From: Rhodospirillaceae bacterium
Lineage (GTDB): Bacteria > Pseudomonadota > Alphaproteobacteria > Bin65
DNA length: 64,000 nucleotides
NCBI GenBank assembly: GCA_011523655.1
Contig: WTGH01000067.1
Coordinates: 1 to 64,000 of the forward strand
Direction: 5' to 3'
Shown: piece by piece, positions 17,355 to 27,137 of the stretch
Layout of the letters: every line of letters starts with the position of its first letter
How positions within the stretch are numbered: the first letter of the stretch is position 1
The notes under the pieces: generated by a model
Database searches by the model: none
What the model was told of the DNA's origin: nothing
What the model saw: only the letters and a program-made list of their open reading frames with translations
Position numbers and translations under genes: made by a program

Positions 17355-18029
17355 TCAGCGCACCGGGAAGCCCACCGCGGCTTCCAGTTCGGCCAGCGCG
17401 GTATCGGGGTCTGCGACCTTGATCGTGGTCATGCCCATTTCGCGTGCAGGTTTAAGATTGATGCCCAAATCATCGAGATAAACCGCGTTTTCCGGAATTA
17501 CACCAAGCGCGTCGCAGGCCATCCGGTAGATGCACGGATCGGGCTTGCGCAGGCCGGCCCTGCTGCTCTCGATCACATGGTCGAACAGGGCGAAGACCCG
17601 GGCGACCTCGGCGGCGAGCGCGGCGCCGCCCCCGCCGTCCCCCTCATCCCCGTCGCCGAGAACCATGGTCGGGCCTTCGCCGGCGGCGACGTTGTTGGTG
17701 ATGCAGCCGACCTTGAGCCGCGCCTTGCAGGCCTTGAGCGCGGCCACCATTTCGGGGCGCAACCGCCTGGCCAGCAAGGCAATGACCTCCCGACCGCCGA
17801 CCGGATGGCCGAGCGCGGCGCTTTCGGCGCGGAAGGCGGCGTCGAATTCGTCCAGGCCGATGGCGCTGCGCTCGAACCGGGCCCAGGCGTTGTCCAGATG
17901 GTTTTGTGCGTTGACGGTTCGCAAAAAATCCCGCGGCAGGCCGCGTTCCGCCTCGAAGCGGTTGAAGGCGACGAACGGGCTGTCGGTCAGCACCCCGCCG
18001 AAATCCCAGATCACCGCCTGAATTGCCAT
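17355..18029 (-). CDS. HAD-superfamily hydrolase
   Basis: 224 residues, class IA HAD fold (subgroup related to epoxide-hydrolase N-domains and ACAD10). Motif I is WDFGGVLTD, with Gly where the second Asp of DxDxT usually stands, as is common in this subgroup. Motif II is the Thr in CITNN, motif III Lys in RKPDP, motif IV DD in YLDDLG. An acidic Gly-rich insert (GDGDEGDGGGG) lies after motif II. It is probably a phosphatase for a small metabolite; the substrate is unknown. 75 bases downstream of the transketolase-like start region is not shared, since both are minus strand and this gene lies downstream of it. Confidence 0.8.
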   Translation of the reverse strand: MAIQAVIWDFGGVLTDSPFVAFNRFEAERGLPRDFLRTVNAQNHLDNAWARFERSAIGLDEFDAAFRAESAALGHPVGGREVIALLARRLRPEMVAALKACKARLKVGCITNNVAAGEGPTMVLGDGDEGDGGGGAALAAEVARVFALFDHVIESSRAGLRKPDPCIYRMACDALGVIPENAVYLDDLGINLKPAREMGMTTIKVADPDTALAELEAAVGFPVR

Positions 18030-18104
18030 GGACGCCTTCCCTGCTGCGGCCCTCTCGCCGGCCCTGTCGCCAGCCCTGACGCCGGAACGCAGGGAGGCGT
18101 AGCG

Positions 18105-20582
18105 TCAGCCGGCCAGCCGTTCCAGACCGATTTTGGCGCAGGCGTCGAGGATGGCGTCGGTATCGATGCGGTGGGCGCGGTAGAGGTCGGGAATGTCCGC
18201 CGATTGCCCGAAATGCTCGACGCCGAGGCTGTGGGTGCGGTGGCCGTAGACCGCGCCGAGCCAGCTCAGGGTCGCCGGGTGGCCGTCCAGCACCGTGACC
18301 AGCCCGGCATCCGGCGCCAGAGGCGCGAGAAGATTCTCGATATGGGACAGGGCATTAGGCGGCGAACTTCCGGTCATCGGCGCGGCGGACTGGCGCGCGC
18401 GCTGGGCCGCGGCCCAGCCGGCGTTCAGCCGGTCGGCGGACGTGACCGCCAGCAGGCCGGCGCCGGGGATGTCCTCGGCGAGCGCCTCCCAGGCGGCCAT
18501 GGCCTCCGGGGCGACCGCGCCGGTGTAGACGAGGGCCAACTCCGCCCCGCCGGCCGGCGCTTTCAGCCAATAGGCGCCGTCGACGATGTTCCGCCGCAGC
18601 GCATCGTCGACCGCCCGGTCCGGCTGGGCAAGCGCCCGGGTCGAGAGGCGCAGGTAGACGCTGCCGCCCTGGGCGTCGCGCAGCCAACGCCGGCCGCGGT
18701 CGACCGAACCGTCCCGTTGCAGGTAATCGAAGGACCAGGCCATCAAAACCGCCAGTTCGTCGGCGAATGCCGGCTCGAACGCGGCCAGACCGTCCTGCGC
18801 CATGCCGATCAGCGGCGTGCCGACGGACTGATGGGCGCCGCCTTCGGGCGCCAGCGTCACGCCCGAGGGCGTCGCGACCAACAGGAAACGGGCGCCCTGG
18901 TAGCAGGCATAGTTCAGCGCATCGAGGCCGCGCTGGATGAAGGGGTCGTAGAGCGTGCCGATCGGCAGCAGGCGCGCCCCGAAGGTTTCGTGGGACAGGC
19001 CGAGCGCCGCCAGCAGGATGAACAGGTTGTTTTCGGCAATGCCGAGCTCGATATGCTGGCCTTCGGTCGACTGGCGCCATTGCTGGGCGCTGACGACCTT
19101 CTCGTCCCGGAAGGTGTCGCCCCGGTCGCGCCGGTCGAAGATGCCGCGCCGGTTCACCCAGGCGCCGAGATTGGTCGAGACCGTGACGTCCGGCGAGGTC
19201 GTAACGATGCAGTCCGCCAGCGGTTCGTCGCCCCGCGCCAGGCCGTCGAGGATCCGGCCGAATGCCGCCTGGGTCGACAATGCGCCGCCCTGCCCGGCCG
19301 GCTTCGGGATTTCGATATCCGGCACCGGAACCGGCGGTGCGGATGTGCGCCTCGGGTAGCGCGCTGCGAACGGAACCGAATCGAAAAAGGCGCGAAGGTC
19401 TTCGGGATCGACGTCGAGCCCGGCGAACCGGTCCCATTCCTCGCCCGGCGCGATACCGGATTCTTCCCTGAATCCAAAGATTTGCGCCTCGTTCATCAAC
19501 CCGGCATGATTGTCCTTGTGGCCTTCGAACGGCAGGCCGAAACCCTTGATGGTGTAGGCGATGAAGCAGGTCGGACGGTCGTCGCCGACGGCGCGGAACA
19601 TCGACCGCACGGTCGCCATGTCATGGCCGGCCAGATTGGTCATCAGCCGCTGCAGGCCGGCGTCGTCCAGTTCGCCGAGCAATGCCCGGATGCCGCGCTC
19701 GTCGCCCAGGTCGGCCAACAGATGCTCGCGCCATCCCTTCGTGCGGCCGTCGTCCGGCGCGCCGCGGGCCAGCGCGCCGCCCTTGTAGCACAGCGCCGCA
19801 TAGAGCGAGTTCGGGCAGCTGTCGATCCACGCGCGCAGGGCGCCGCCGCCGGGCCGCCGGAACGCCGCTTCCAGCAACGAGCCGTATTTCGCCGTCACGA
19901 CGCGCCAGCCCATCGCTTCGAACAGCTGGTCGAAGCGGCTGTAGAGCTGGTCGGTGATGGTCGAATCGAGGCTCTGGCGGTTGTAATCGATCACCCACCA
20001 GACGTTGCGGATATCGTGCTTCCAGCCTTCGAGCAGCGCTTCGTAGACATTGCCCTCGTCCAGTTCGGCGTCGCCGACGACCGAGACCATGCGCCCGCGC
20101 GGCTGCCCGGCCGGGAGCCGGTCCTTGACGTGCAGATAGTCCTGGACCAGGGCGGCGAAGCTCGTCATCGCCGCACCGAGGCCGACCGAACCGGTCGAAA
20201 AGTCGACGTCGTCGGCGTCCTTGGTGCGCGAAGGATAGGATTGCGCACCGCCCAACGCCCTGAAATTCTTCAGGTTTTCGAGACTCTGCCGGTCCAGCAG
20301 ATACTGGATGGCGTGAAAGACCGGGCTGGCGTGCGGCTTGACCGCGACCCGGTCCTCGGGCCGGAGAATATCGAAATAGAGCGCGGTCAGGATGGTCGCG
20401 ACCGATGCGCTGGAGGCCTGGTGGCCGCCGACCTTCAGCCCGTCCCGGTTCGGCCGGATGTGGTTCGCGTGATGGATCGTCCAGCTCGACAGCCACAACA
20501 CCTTGCGCTCGAGCGCGCGCAGCAGGCGCAGCGGGTCGGGCGCGGCCGTTGCCGCCGGCATCGGATCGGGTACAGACACCAT
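18105..20582 (-). CDS. Large transketolase-family thiamine-diphosphate enzyme (AceE-like)
   Basis: 825 residues in the order of transketolase and homodimeric pyruvate dehydrogenase E1: a ThDP-binding N-domain, a central pyrimidine-binding domain and a C-domain. GGHQASSAS (about 52-60) and the ThDP/Mg motif GDAELDEGNVYEALLEGW through VIDYNRQSLD are clear. The catalytic Glu is likely in GQHIELGIAENN. It is longer than transketolase (~660) and near AceE (~890). The substrate may be a 2-keto acid or a ketose phosphate; no lipoyl E2/E3 genes are nearby. GGAG sits 7 bases before the ATG. The gene is followed by the HAD hydrolase on the same strand. Confidence 0.72.
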   Translation of the reverse strand: MVSVPDPMPAATAAPDPLRLLRALERKVLWLSSWTIHHANHIRPNRDGLKVGGHQASSASVATILTALYFDILRPEDRVAVKPHASPVFHAIQYLLDRQSLENLKNFRALGGAQSYPSRTKDADDVDFSTGSVGLGAAMTSFAALVQDYLHVKDRLPAGQPRGRMVSVVGDAELDEGNVYEALLEGWKHDIRNVWWVIDYNRQSLDSTITDQLYSRFDQLFEAMGWRVVTAKYGSLLEAAFRRPGGGALRAWIDSCPNSLYAALCYKGGALARGAPDDGRTKGWREHLLADLGDERGIRALLGELDDAGLQRLMTNLAGHDMATVRSMFRAVGDDRPTCFIAYTIKGFGLPFEGHKDNHAGLMNEAQIFGFREESGIAPGEEWDRFAGLDVDPEDLRAFFDSVPFAARYPRRTSAPPVPVPDIEIPKPAGQGGALSTQAAFGRILDGLARGDEPLADCIVTTSPDVTVSTNLGAWVNRRGIFDRRDRGDTFRDEKVVSAQQWRQSTEGQHIELGIAENNLFILLAALGLSHETFGARLLPIGTLYDPFIQRGLDALNYACYQGARFLLVATPSGVTLAPEGGAHQSVGTPLIGMAQDGLAAFEPAFADELAVLMAWSFDYLQRDGSVDRGRRWLRDAQGGSVYLRLSTRALAQPDRAVDDALRRNIVDGAYWLKAPAGGAELALVYTGAVAPEAMAAWEALAEDIPGAGLLAVTSADRLNAGWAAAQRARQSAAPMTGSSPPNALSHIENLLAPLAPDAGLVTVLDGHPATLSWLGAVYGHRTHSLGVEHFGQSADIPDLYRAHRIDTDAILDACAKIGLERLAG

Positions 20583-20968
20583 CGCAATGCTCCGTTCCCC
20601 GAACGGTACGGATTCCGGACGGCGGCCAGTCTATGCCGATTCGGGCCGGGCTGCAGAAAGAAATCGTGGCCGCGCGCCGGCCGGCGGCAACGCCGTGCCG
20701 ATACGCCGGCGCGTGCAAGTGCCGCTCCCGTAGTGAAGATACGAATTGGAGTAACGCCCAAATAGCGTTGAAGACGGCGCCAGGAATGCCGGAAAACGAA
20801 ACACCACGTTCGAAAAAGCTGAATGAAGCGCGGGGATCGATTCCGAAACCTGGAGAAGTCAAGTCCCGGGAAGGACTTGACCCTGTATTTCGCTGTTTTG
20901 CATACAATATACCGCCGACAAAAGCGGCCGGACCCGCGGACCGGCGCGGCGGCTTGCGGCGCGGCGCC
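20583..20968. other. Intergenic region upstream of the transketolase-like gene
   Basis: About 385 bases without a supportable gene, between the nnrD gene end and the transketolase-like start, both on the minus strand. It holds the inverted repeat at 20858-20881, AT-rich DNA around 20883-20912 (CATACAATATA), and probably the promoter for the transketolase-like gene. Confidence 0.5.
20858..20881. repeat. Perfect inverted repeat GTCAAGTCC / GGACTTGAC
   Basis: Nine-base arms at 20858-20866 and 20873-20881 pair perfectly around the loop CGGGAA. It may be an operator, a terminator for the nnrD transcript, or a REP-type element. An AT-rich tract follows on its right. Confidence 0.55.
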
Positions 20969-22558
20969 CTATCGGGACCGTTCCCGGCCGAATGCGGCGG
21001 ACGCGGCTTCCGGCAGCCGGTCCGGAAGATCGTCGGCCAAAAGGCCGGGCCCGTACAGCCGGGCGGCCTCGGCATGGCACCACACCGCGGCGCAGGCCGC
21101 CTCGAACGGCGGCATCCCCTGGGCGCGCAGGCCCGCGACAACGCCGGCCAGGACGTCGCCGGTTCCCGCCGTTGCGAGGCTCGGCAAGGCGTTGGCGTTG
21201 ATCGCGACCCGTCCGTCCGGTGCTGCGATCACCGTGTCGTAGCCCTTGTGAACGACCGTCGCACCGGCTCTTTCGGCGACGCGGCGCGTCCGCTCCACCT
21301 TGCCGGCGCCGGCATCGTCCGGCCCGGCGATCCGGGCAAATTCGCCGCTATGGGGCGTCAGGACCGTTCCTGCGCTCACCGGTCCGGATTCGCCGCCCAT
21401 AGTGGATACAACGGCGGATATTGCATCGGCATCCAGTATACAATCCGGCGGCAACCGGGCGATCTCGACCAGTTTTCGCTGCCGTCCGGCAGTGCGGCCG
21501 AACCCCTGACCGGCAAGTATTACTTGCACCTTCCGATCGCGGCAGAATTGCCCCAGATATTCGATTCCGCCCAGTTCCCGCCGCAGAAAGGCTGCCGGGA
21601 GCTGCGCATCGAAGAATGGCCGGACCGCCGCATCGTCGTCGGAAAACCAGCCGACCGTCACCATGCCGGCGCCGGACCGCACGGCCGCGCGCGCCGCCAG
21701 CACAGACGCCCCGGGCATTTCCCCGGCAACGACCAAGACATGGCCGCGGGTATATTTGTGGTCCCCTGGCGACGGCGGCCGCACAGCGTTTCGCCACAGG
21801 GCGGGCGCATTGACGACGACATTCGGCGCGATCGCGTCCAGCACGCCATCCGCAATGCCGATGTCGTGGACCGCCAGGGCGCCGCACATCTCCCCGCCCG
21901 GCAGCAGAAAGTGGCCCGGTTTGGCGCGGAAGAAGGTGACGGTAAGGTCGGCCGGCGCGACCGGCCCGCGGCAGGCGCCGCTGTCGCCGTCCACGCCGCT
22001 CGGCACATCGACGGCAACGACCGGCACGCCGCCGCGTTGGCGCCGTTCTGCCGTCCGGACGAGCAGTTCTGCCGCCGTGCCGGATACCGTCCGGGTCAGG
22101 CCGGCGCCGAACAGGGCATCGACGATCAGCCCGGCCCGGTCGAGGCCTTCGAGGCCTTCGAGGCCTTCCGCTGCCCATTCGGAGGTTTCGGCAGAAATCC
22201 CGCCGGCACCGGCCGCCTCGGTCCACCGCTCGAAGGCGGTCCGGGCGTCGCCGCCCAGCCGTTCCGGACGCGGCGCATGAAACACCGAGACGGGCCATCC
22301 CGCTTCGAGCAAAAGACGTGCAATTACAAAGCCGTCGCCGCCGTTGTTGCCCGGCCCGCACAGGACTGCGGCCGGCCGGGGCCGCCAGCGCAGGCGGATT
22401 TCGCGCGCAACCGCCGCCCCGGCCGCCTCCATCAGGTCGATGCCCGGCGTGCCGGCTGCAATCGCCGCACGGTCGGCGGCGGCCATCTGCGCCGTCGTGA
22501 GCAGGCAATGGGCGTGCCTGGCGTTACCTGCCTTGGCGTTTGCTGTCATCGTCCGCAT
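20969..22558 (-). CDS. nnrD-nnrE (fused): Bifunctional NAD(P)H-hydrate epimerase / ADP-dependent dehydratase
   Basis: 529 residues that repair hydrated NAD(P)H. The N-terminal ~215 residues are the epimerase (YjeF_N), with CGPGNNGGDGFVIARLL and VDVPSGVDGDSG. The C-terminal ~290 residues are the ATP/ADP-dependent dehydratase (ribokinase-like), with the catalytic-loop region LPSLATAGTGDVLAGVVAGL. A 9-base unit (CGAGGCCTT, three times at 22141-22167) encodes EGLEGLEGL in the linker of the first domain, a possible slippage site. Starts at 22558 and 22549 (MTANAK) are both possible; neither has a strong ribosome site. Confidence 0.88.
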   Translation of the reverse strand: MRTMTANAKAGNARHAHCLLTTAQMAAADRAAIAAGTPGIDLMEAAGAAVAREIRLRWRPRPAAVLCGPGNNGGDGFVIARLLLEAGWPVSVFHAPRPERLGGDARTAFERWTEAAGAGGISAETSEWAAEGLEGLEGLDRAGLIVDALFGAGLTRTVSGTAAELLVRTAERRQRGGVPVVAVDVPSGVDGDSGACRGPVAPADLTVTFFRAKPGHFLLPGGEMCGALAVHDIGIADGVLDAIAPNVVVNAPALWRNAVRPPSPGDHKYTRGHVLVVAGEMPGASVLAARAAVRSGAGMVTVGWFSDDDAAVRPFFDAQLPAAFLRRELGGIEYLGQFCRDRKVQVILAGQGFGRTAGRQRKLVEIARLPPDCILDADAISAVVSTMGGESGPVSAGTVLTPHSGEFARIAGPDDAGAGKVERTRRVAERAGATVVHKGYDTVIAAPDGRVAINANALPSLATAGTGDVLAGVVAGLRAQGMPPFEAACAAVWCHAEAARLYGPGLLADDLPDRLPEAASAAFGRERSR

Positions 22559-22665
22559 CTTCGCGACAGAGGCGTGAATCGCACGATTCCGGGGCTGCCG
22601 GAGCCGCGCGCCTCCGCCCGTTCCCGACCGGCAGAAAAGCGCCTAGGGTGGCCCGGCACAATCCG

Positions 22666-22701
22666 CAAATCGCCCCACAAATCTCCCCACAGATCTCCGG
22701 G
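22666..22701. repeat. 12-base tandem repeat
   Basis: CAAATCGCCCCA, CAAATCTCCCCA and CAGATCTCCGGG follow one another; the first two differ at one base and the third is more divergent. It lies in the gap between nnrD and the small ORF at 22737. Confidence 0.5.
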
Positions 22702-22736
22702 GCCGGGAACCCGCCCGGAAAGCAGCAGCCGCAACC

Positions 22737-22895
22737 ATGCCCGACAAACCACCGCCCGCAGCCGATGGCGCCGAACCTCCCGACCGCGACGTCCCGGCCC
22801 GGCCCGGCCTGTCCGGCCGGGTCTGGATTCCCCTGCTCGCCGCCGCCCTCGTCCTCCTCCTTCTGGCCGTCGACCGGGCGCCGGTCTCTTCCTGA
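22737..22895 (+). CDS. Small single-pass membrane protein (hypothetical)
   Basis: 52 residues: a Pro/Asp/Ala-rich N-terminus, then one hydrophobic helix (WIPLLAAALVLLLLAV, about 30-45) and a short tail. It is too short for homology reasoning and its ribosome site is weak. The hydrophobic helix following a polar proline-rich head is the main argument that it is real. It is followed by 170 bases before the cox small subunit. Confidence 0.4.
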   Translation: MPDKPPPAADGAEPPDRDVPARPGLSGRVWIPLLAAALVLLLLAVDRAPVSS

Positions 22896-23065
22896 CCGGG
22901 GCAGGCTTTGCCGCGGCGTTTCCCGCCATTCGCGGCTTGACGCTACCCGCCCCCGCAATAGACTAATGCCAGTGGTCCACGGCGGTCGACGGGGCAGGCG
23001 CCGGAAAGCGCCTGTCCGCACCCCGCGGTGAAATCTGTGAAACGTGTTTCTGGGAGAAGCGCTTC

Positions 23066-23536
23066 ATGACTGTATCTGTCTCGTTGACGGTTAACGGCGA
23101 GGCCGTTTCCGCCGACGTCGAGCCGCGCACCCTGCTGGTGCAGATGCTGCGCGAACAGCTGGGTCTCACCGGCACCCATGTCGGCTGCGACACCAGCCAG
23201 TGCGGCGCTTGCGTCGTCCATGTCGACGGCGAATCGGTCAAGGCCTGCACGTTGCTGGCGGTCCAGGCCGAAGGCGCGGAGGTCAAGACGATCGAGGGCG
23301 TCGCCGACGGCGACACGCTGCACCCGATGCAGCAGGCGTTCCACGAAAACCACGGCTTGCAGTGCGGTTTCTGCACGCCGGGCATGATCATGAGCGCGCT
23401 CGACCTTGTGAAGAACAACCCGGATCCCAGCGAACGGGACATCCGCGAGTGGCTGGAAGGCAATCTGTGCCGCTGTACCGGCTACCACAATATCGTCAAG
23501 TCCATCGACGCCGGCGCCCGGGCGATGCGCGGCTAG
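23066..23536 (+). CDS. coxS: Aerobic CO dehydrogenase-like small subunit, two [2Fe-2S] clusters
   Basis: 156 residues, the electron-transfer subunit of the molybdenum hydroxylase family. The plant-type [2Fe-2S] cysteines are in [16 protein letters not shown], and the second cluster in CGFCTPGM and CRCTGYH. It passes electrons from the molybdenum subunit to the FAD subunit. First gene of a plus-strand cluster, in the order S-L-M. Confidence 0.9.
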   Translation: MTVSVSLTVNGEAVSADVEPRTLLVQMLREQLGLTGTHVGCDTSQCGACVVHVDGESVKACTLLAVQAEGAEVKTIEGVADGDTLHPMQQAFHENHGLQCGFCTPGMIMSALDLVKNNPDPSERDIREWLEGNLCRCTGYHNIVKSIDAGARAMRG

Positions 23537-23623
23537 CGCCCGCCGGATCGTTCCAGACGCGAACCGACGCAATCCGGATCGTCCCAGAATGGACAGGACC
23601 AATTCGAGCGCAGTGAGGAATTC

Positions 23624-25981
23624 ATGACCGAGCAAGGCATCGGCGCTGCAGTCGCGCGCCGCGAAGATCGCCGTTTCGTGACCGGTCAGGGTCACTATAC
23701 CGACGATATCAACCGCAGGGGGCAGACCCACGCCTATTTCGTGCGTTCGCCCCATGCCCATGCGACGCTTAACGGCGTCAACACCGATGCCGCCCGGGCG
23801 ATGCCCGGCGTGCGCGGCATCTTCGTCGGCGAAGACATGGCCGATGTCGGACCGCTGATCTGCGGCTGGGCCATCACCGATGTGAACGGCGAGCCGCACA
23901 AGGCGCCGCCGCACCCGGCGCTGGCTGTCGGCAAGGTGAACTATGTCGGCGACGCCGTCGCCGTCGTGATCGCCGATACCCTGGAGCAGGCCAAGGATGC
24001 CGGCGCGGCCGTCGAAGTCGACTATGGCCTGCTGGACGCCGTTGCCGACCCGGCCCGGTCCATGGCTGCCGGCCAGCCGCAGATCCACGAAGAGGCGCCG
24101 GACAACCTCTGCTATGAATGGGCGCTCGGCGACAAGGCCGCCATCGATGCCGTGTTCGACGGTGCGGCCCATGTGACGTCGCTGGAATTCTCCAACAACC
24201 GCCTGGTGCCCAACGCCATGGAGCCGCGGGCCTGCGTGGCCGAATACGATGACGGCACCGGCGAATACACCCTCTTCATCGCGTCCCAGAACCCGCATGT
24301 CCACCGGCTGGTGATGTCGGCGTTCCACGGCCTCGCCCCGGAGCACAAGCTGCGCGTGGTGGCGCCCGACGTCGGCGGCGGTTTCGGCTCCAAGATCTTC
24401 ATCTACGCCGAAGAAGTCGTGGCAACCTGGGCTTCCGCCCGGATCGGCAGGCCGATCAAGTGGACGGCGGAACGCAGCGAGAGCTTCATTGCGGACGCCC
24501 ATGGCCGCGATCACGTCACCAAGGCGGAGCTGGCGCTCGACTCCGGCGGCAAGTTCCTCGCCATGCGGGTCGAAACCATCGCCAATATGGGGGCCTATCT
24601 CTCGACCTTCTCCTCGGCGGTGCCGAGCTATCTCTACGGCACGCTGCTGGCCGGCCAGTACACGACCGGCGGCATCTACTGCAATGTCAAGACGGTCTTT
24701 ACCAACACCGCGCCGGTCGATGCCTATCGCGGCGCCGGGCGGCCGGAAGCCGCCTATGTCGTCGAACGGCTGGTCGAGACGGCGGCGAACGAGACCGGCC
24801 GGGACCCGGCCGAGCTGCGCCGGATCAACTTCGTGCCCGGCGACGCCTTCCCCTACGAGACGCCGGTCATCATGCAGTACGATTGCGGCGATTTCGCCGG
24901 TTCGATGGACCAGGCGCTGGATCTTGCCGGCTACGGCGGTTTCCAGGCCCGCAAGGCGGAATCGAAAGCCAACGGCAAGCTGCGCGGCGTCGGCTTCTCC
25001 TCCTATATCGAGGCGTGCGGCGTTGCGCCATCGGCGGCTGTCGGGTCTCTAGGCGCCGGTGTGGGTCTCTGGGAATCGGCGAGTATCCGTTTCAATCCAA
25101 CGGGTAACGTCCAGTTGCTCACAGGCTGCCACACCCACGGTCAGGGCCACGAAACGGCCTATGCCCAGATCGTCGCGGACAAGCTCGGCGTGCCCTACGA
25201 CCAGGTCGACGTCATTCACGGCGATACCGCCAAGACGCCGTTCGGCATGGGCACCTACGGTTCCCGTTCGGCCGCCGTCGGCGGCTCGGCCATTGTGAAG
25301 GCCGCGGACAAGATCATCGAGAAAGGACGGAAGATCGCCGCCCACGCCCTTGAGGCGTCGGAGGACGATATCGAGTTCACCGGCGGCAACTTCACGGTCA
25401 AGGGCACCGACAAGGCGATGAACATCGCCGAGGTCGCCTTCACCGCCTATGTGCCGCACAACTATCCGGAGGGCCTGGAGCCGGGGCTGGAAGAATCGGC
25501 GTTCTACGATCCGCTCAACTTCTCCTTCCCGGCCGGCACGCATATCTGCGAAGTCGAGATCGATCCGGAAACCGGCTCGGTCGCGATCGACAAATACGCT
25601 GCCGTTGACGATTTCGGCGTGGTGATCAACCCGCTGATCGTCGAGGGCCAGGTCCATGGCGGGATCGGCCAGGGAATCGGCCAGGCCGTGCTGGAGCATG
25701 CGGTTTACGACAGTGCCGGCCAGCTGATCAGCGGTTCCTACATGGACTACACCATGCCCCGCGCCGACGACGTGCCGAACTACGATGTCGGCTTCAACGG
25801 CGTACCGTCCCCGCTCAACCCCCTCGGCGTGAAGGGTTGCGGCGAGGCCGGGGCCATCGCGGCGCCAGCGGCGGTCATGAACGCGGTGCACGACGCGCTG
25901 CGCGATGTCGGCGTCGGCCATATCGAAATGCCGGCAACCCCGTTGCGCGTCTGGCAGGCCATTCAGGACGCAGCGGCATAG
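23624..25981 (+). CDS. coxL: Form II CoxL-like molybdopterin-binding large subunit
   Basis: 785 residues, the catalytic subunit of a xanthine-oxidase-family molybdoenzyme. The active-site loop reads AYRGAGR (367-373), the form II signature, not AYRCSFR of proven form I CO dehydrogenases, so no Cys for a Cu-S-Mo centre is at that position. The Mo-site Glu is Glu741 in [11 protein letters not shown], and GGGFGSK (about 249-255) is the cofactor loop. CO oxidation should therefore not be assumed; form II enzymes may hydroxylate other small molecules. It assembles with the small and FAD subunits encoded on each side. Confidence 0.88.
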   Translation: MTEQGIGAAVARREDRRFVTGQGHYTDDINRRGQTHAYFVRSPHAHATLNGVNTDAARAMPGVRGIFVGEDMADVGPLICGWAITDVNGEPHKAPPHPALAVGKVNYVGDAVAVVIADTLEQAKDAGAAVEVDYGLLDAVADPARSMAAGQPQIHEEAPDNLCYEWALGDKAAIDAVFDGAAHVTSLEFSNNRLVPNAMEPRACVAEYDDGTGEYTLFIASQNPHVHRLVMSAFHGLAPEHKLRVVAPDVGGGFGSKIFIYAEEVVATWASARIGRPIKWTAERSESFIADAHGRDHVTKAELALDSGGKFLAMRVETIANMGAYLSTFSSAVPSYLYGTLLAGQYTTGGIYCNVKTVFTNTAPVDAYRGAGRPEAAYVVERLVETAANETGRDPAELRRINFVPGDAFPYETPVIMQYDCGDFAGSMDQALDLAGYGGFQARKAESKANGKLRGVGFSSYIEACGVAPSAAVGSLGAGVGLWESASIRFNPTGNVQLLTGCHTHGQGHETAYAQIVADKLGVPYDQVDVIHGDTAKTPFGMGTYGSRSAAVGGSAIVKAADKIIEKGRKIAAHALEASEDDIEFTGGNFTVKGTDKAMNIAEVAFTAYVPHNYPEGLEPGLEESAFYDPLNFSFPAGTHICEVEIDPETGSVAIDKYAAVDDFGVVINPLIVEGQVHGGIGQGIGQAVLEHAVYDSAGQLISGSYMDYTMPRADDVPNYDVGFNGVPSPLNPLGVKGCGEAGAIAAPAAVMNAVHDALRDVGVGHIEMPATPLRVWQAIQDAAA

Positions 25982-26054
25982 ACGCGGCGGGACAGGCTGA
26001 ATTCATCGAATCGGAACGGACCGGGCCCGCACCCGGGCAGGAAGGAACCAATCC

Positions 26055-26849
26055 ATGTACAATTTCGAGTACAAGAAGGCCGGCAGCGTCGATGAAGCGG
26101 CCGGCATTGTCGGCGCAGACGACGAGGCAAAGCTGCTCGCCGGCGGGATGACGTATATCCCGACGCTCAAGCAGAGGCTCGCCGCACCGACGACCGTCGT
26201 CGACCTGAACGGCGTCGGCGGCCTGGACGGTATTGCGGTCGACGGCAACGGCGTGACCGTCGGCGCCCTGGCCCGGCATGCCGCGGTCGCTGCATCCGCG
26301 GACGTGGCGGCGGCCATCCCGGCCCTGGCCGACCTGGCGAGCCACATCGGCGACCCGCAGGTGCGCAACCGCGGGACGATCGGCGGCTCGATCGCCAACA
26401 ACGATCCGGCCGCGGATTATCCGGCCGCCCTTGTCGGCCTCGGCGCCACCGTGCAGACCAACAAGCGGAACATCGCGGCGGACGACTTCTTCACCGGCCT
26501 GTTCGAGACGGCGCTGGGGCAGGACGAGATCGTCACGTCGGTTTCGTTCCCGAGGGCCGGCAAGGCCGCCTACATGAAGTTCCCGAACCCGGCCTCGCGC
26601 TACGCCATCGTCGGCGTCTTCGTCGCTCAGGCGGCAGACGGCGTCCGGGTTGCGGTGACCGGCGCCGGCCCGTGCGTGTTCCGGGTTGCGGAGATGGAAG
26701 CCGCCCTCGCCGCGAACTGGTCGGCCGATGCAGTGGCGGGCATCGGCATCTCCGCCGACGGCCTCAACGAGGACATCCACGCCAGCGCCGAATACCGTGC
26801 CCATCTCGTCACGGTGATGGCCAAGCGCGCCGTGGCGAAGGCGGGATAG
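26055..26849 (+). CDS. coxM: CO dehydrogenase-like FAD-binding medium subunit
   Basis: 264 residues, the flavoprotein subunit passing electrons to the quinone pool or another acceptor. The FAD-binding segments are LLAGGMTYIP (about 32-41) and NRGTIGGSIANNDPAADYPA (about 109-128). The C-terminal ~100 residues match the CODH flavoprotein C-domain. It is 73 bases after coxL in the same orientation. Confidence 0.9.
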   Translation: MYNFEYKKAGSVDEAAGIVGADDEAKLLAGGMTYIPTLKQRLAAPTTVVDLNGVGGLDGIAVDGNGVTVGALARHAAVAASADVAAAIPALADLASHIGDPQVRNRGTIGGSIANNDPAADYPAALVGLGATVQTNKRNIAADDFFTGLFETALGQDEIVTSVSFPRAGKAAYMKFPNPASRYAIVGVFVAQAADGVRVAVTGAGPCVFRVAEMEAALAANWSADAVAGIGISADGLNEDIHASAEYRAHLVTVMAKRAVAKAG

Positions 26850-26866
26850 CCTGCCTTTGCCCGCAG

Positions 26867-26892
26867 CACCCTCCCCATTCACGGGGAGGGTG
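26867..26892 (+). terminator. Hairpin after coxM
   Basis: CACCCTCCCC pairs with GGGGAGGGTG around ATTCAC, a perfect 10-bp stem, 17 bases past the coxM stop. A purine-rich AAAC follows instead of a T-run. It may reduce transcription into the accessory genes; the ~245 bases from here to the MoxR gene hold no supportable gene. Confidence 0.5.
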
Positions 26893-27137
26893 AAACGGCT
26901 GCTCTTACTTCTTGTTTTTCGGGAGAAAACACCGTATCGGGCATGCGTTGACCGAACGGTACGGACCTTGATCGGCGGCTCAAGTGCCGGAGACAGGCTC
27001 GTTACCGACGGAGGCAGGAGTCGTAACCTCCGCGCCGAAGTGTGCGCCGCTCGAACATCTCCCGTCTCTGCCGAACGAATGCTCAAATTTCGTGGCAGCA
27101 AGACGGGCTGCCGACCGTGTTCCGTTCTGGAATGAGC

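Noticed and set aside
17577-20765. A 1,062-codon plus-strand frame opposite the transketolase-like gene
   Set aside because: It is antisense to recognisable HAD and transketolase-family sequences and has no domain of its own.
20877-20908. Sigma-70 promoter TTGACC...TACAAT on the plus strand
   Set aside because: The spacer is 20 bases, too long, and no plus-strand gene starts downstream.
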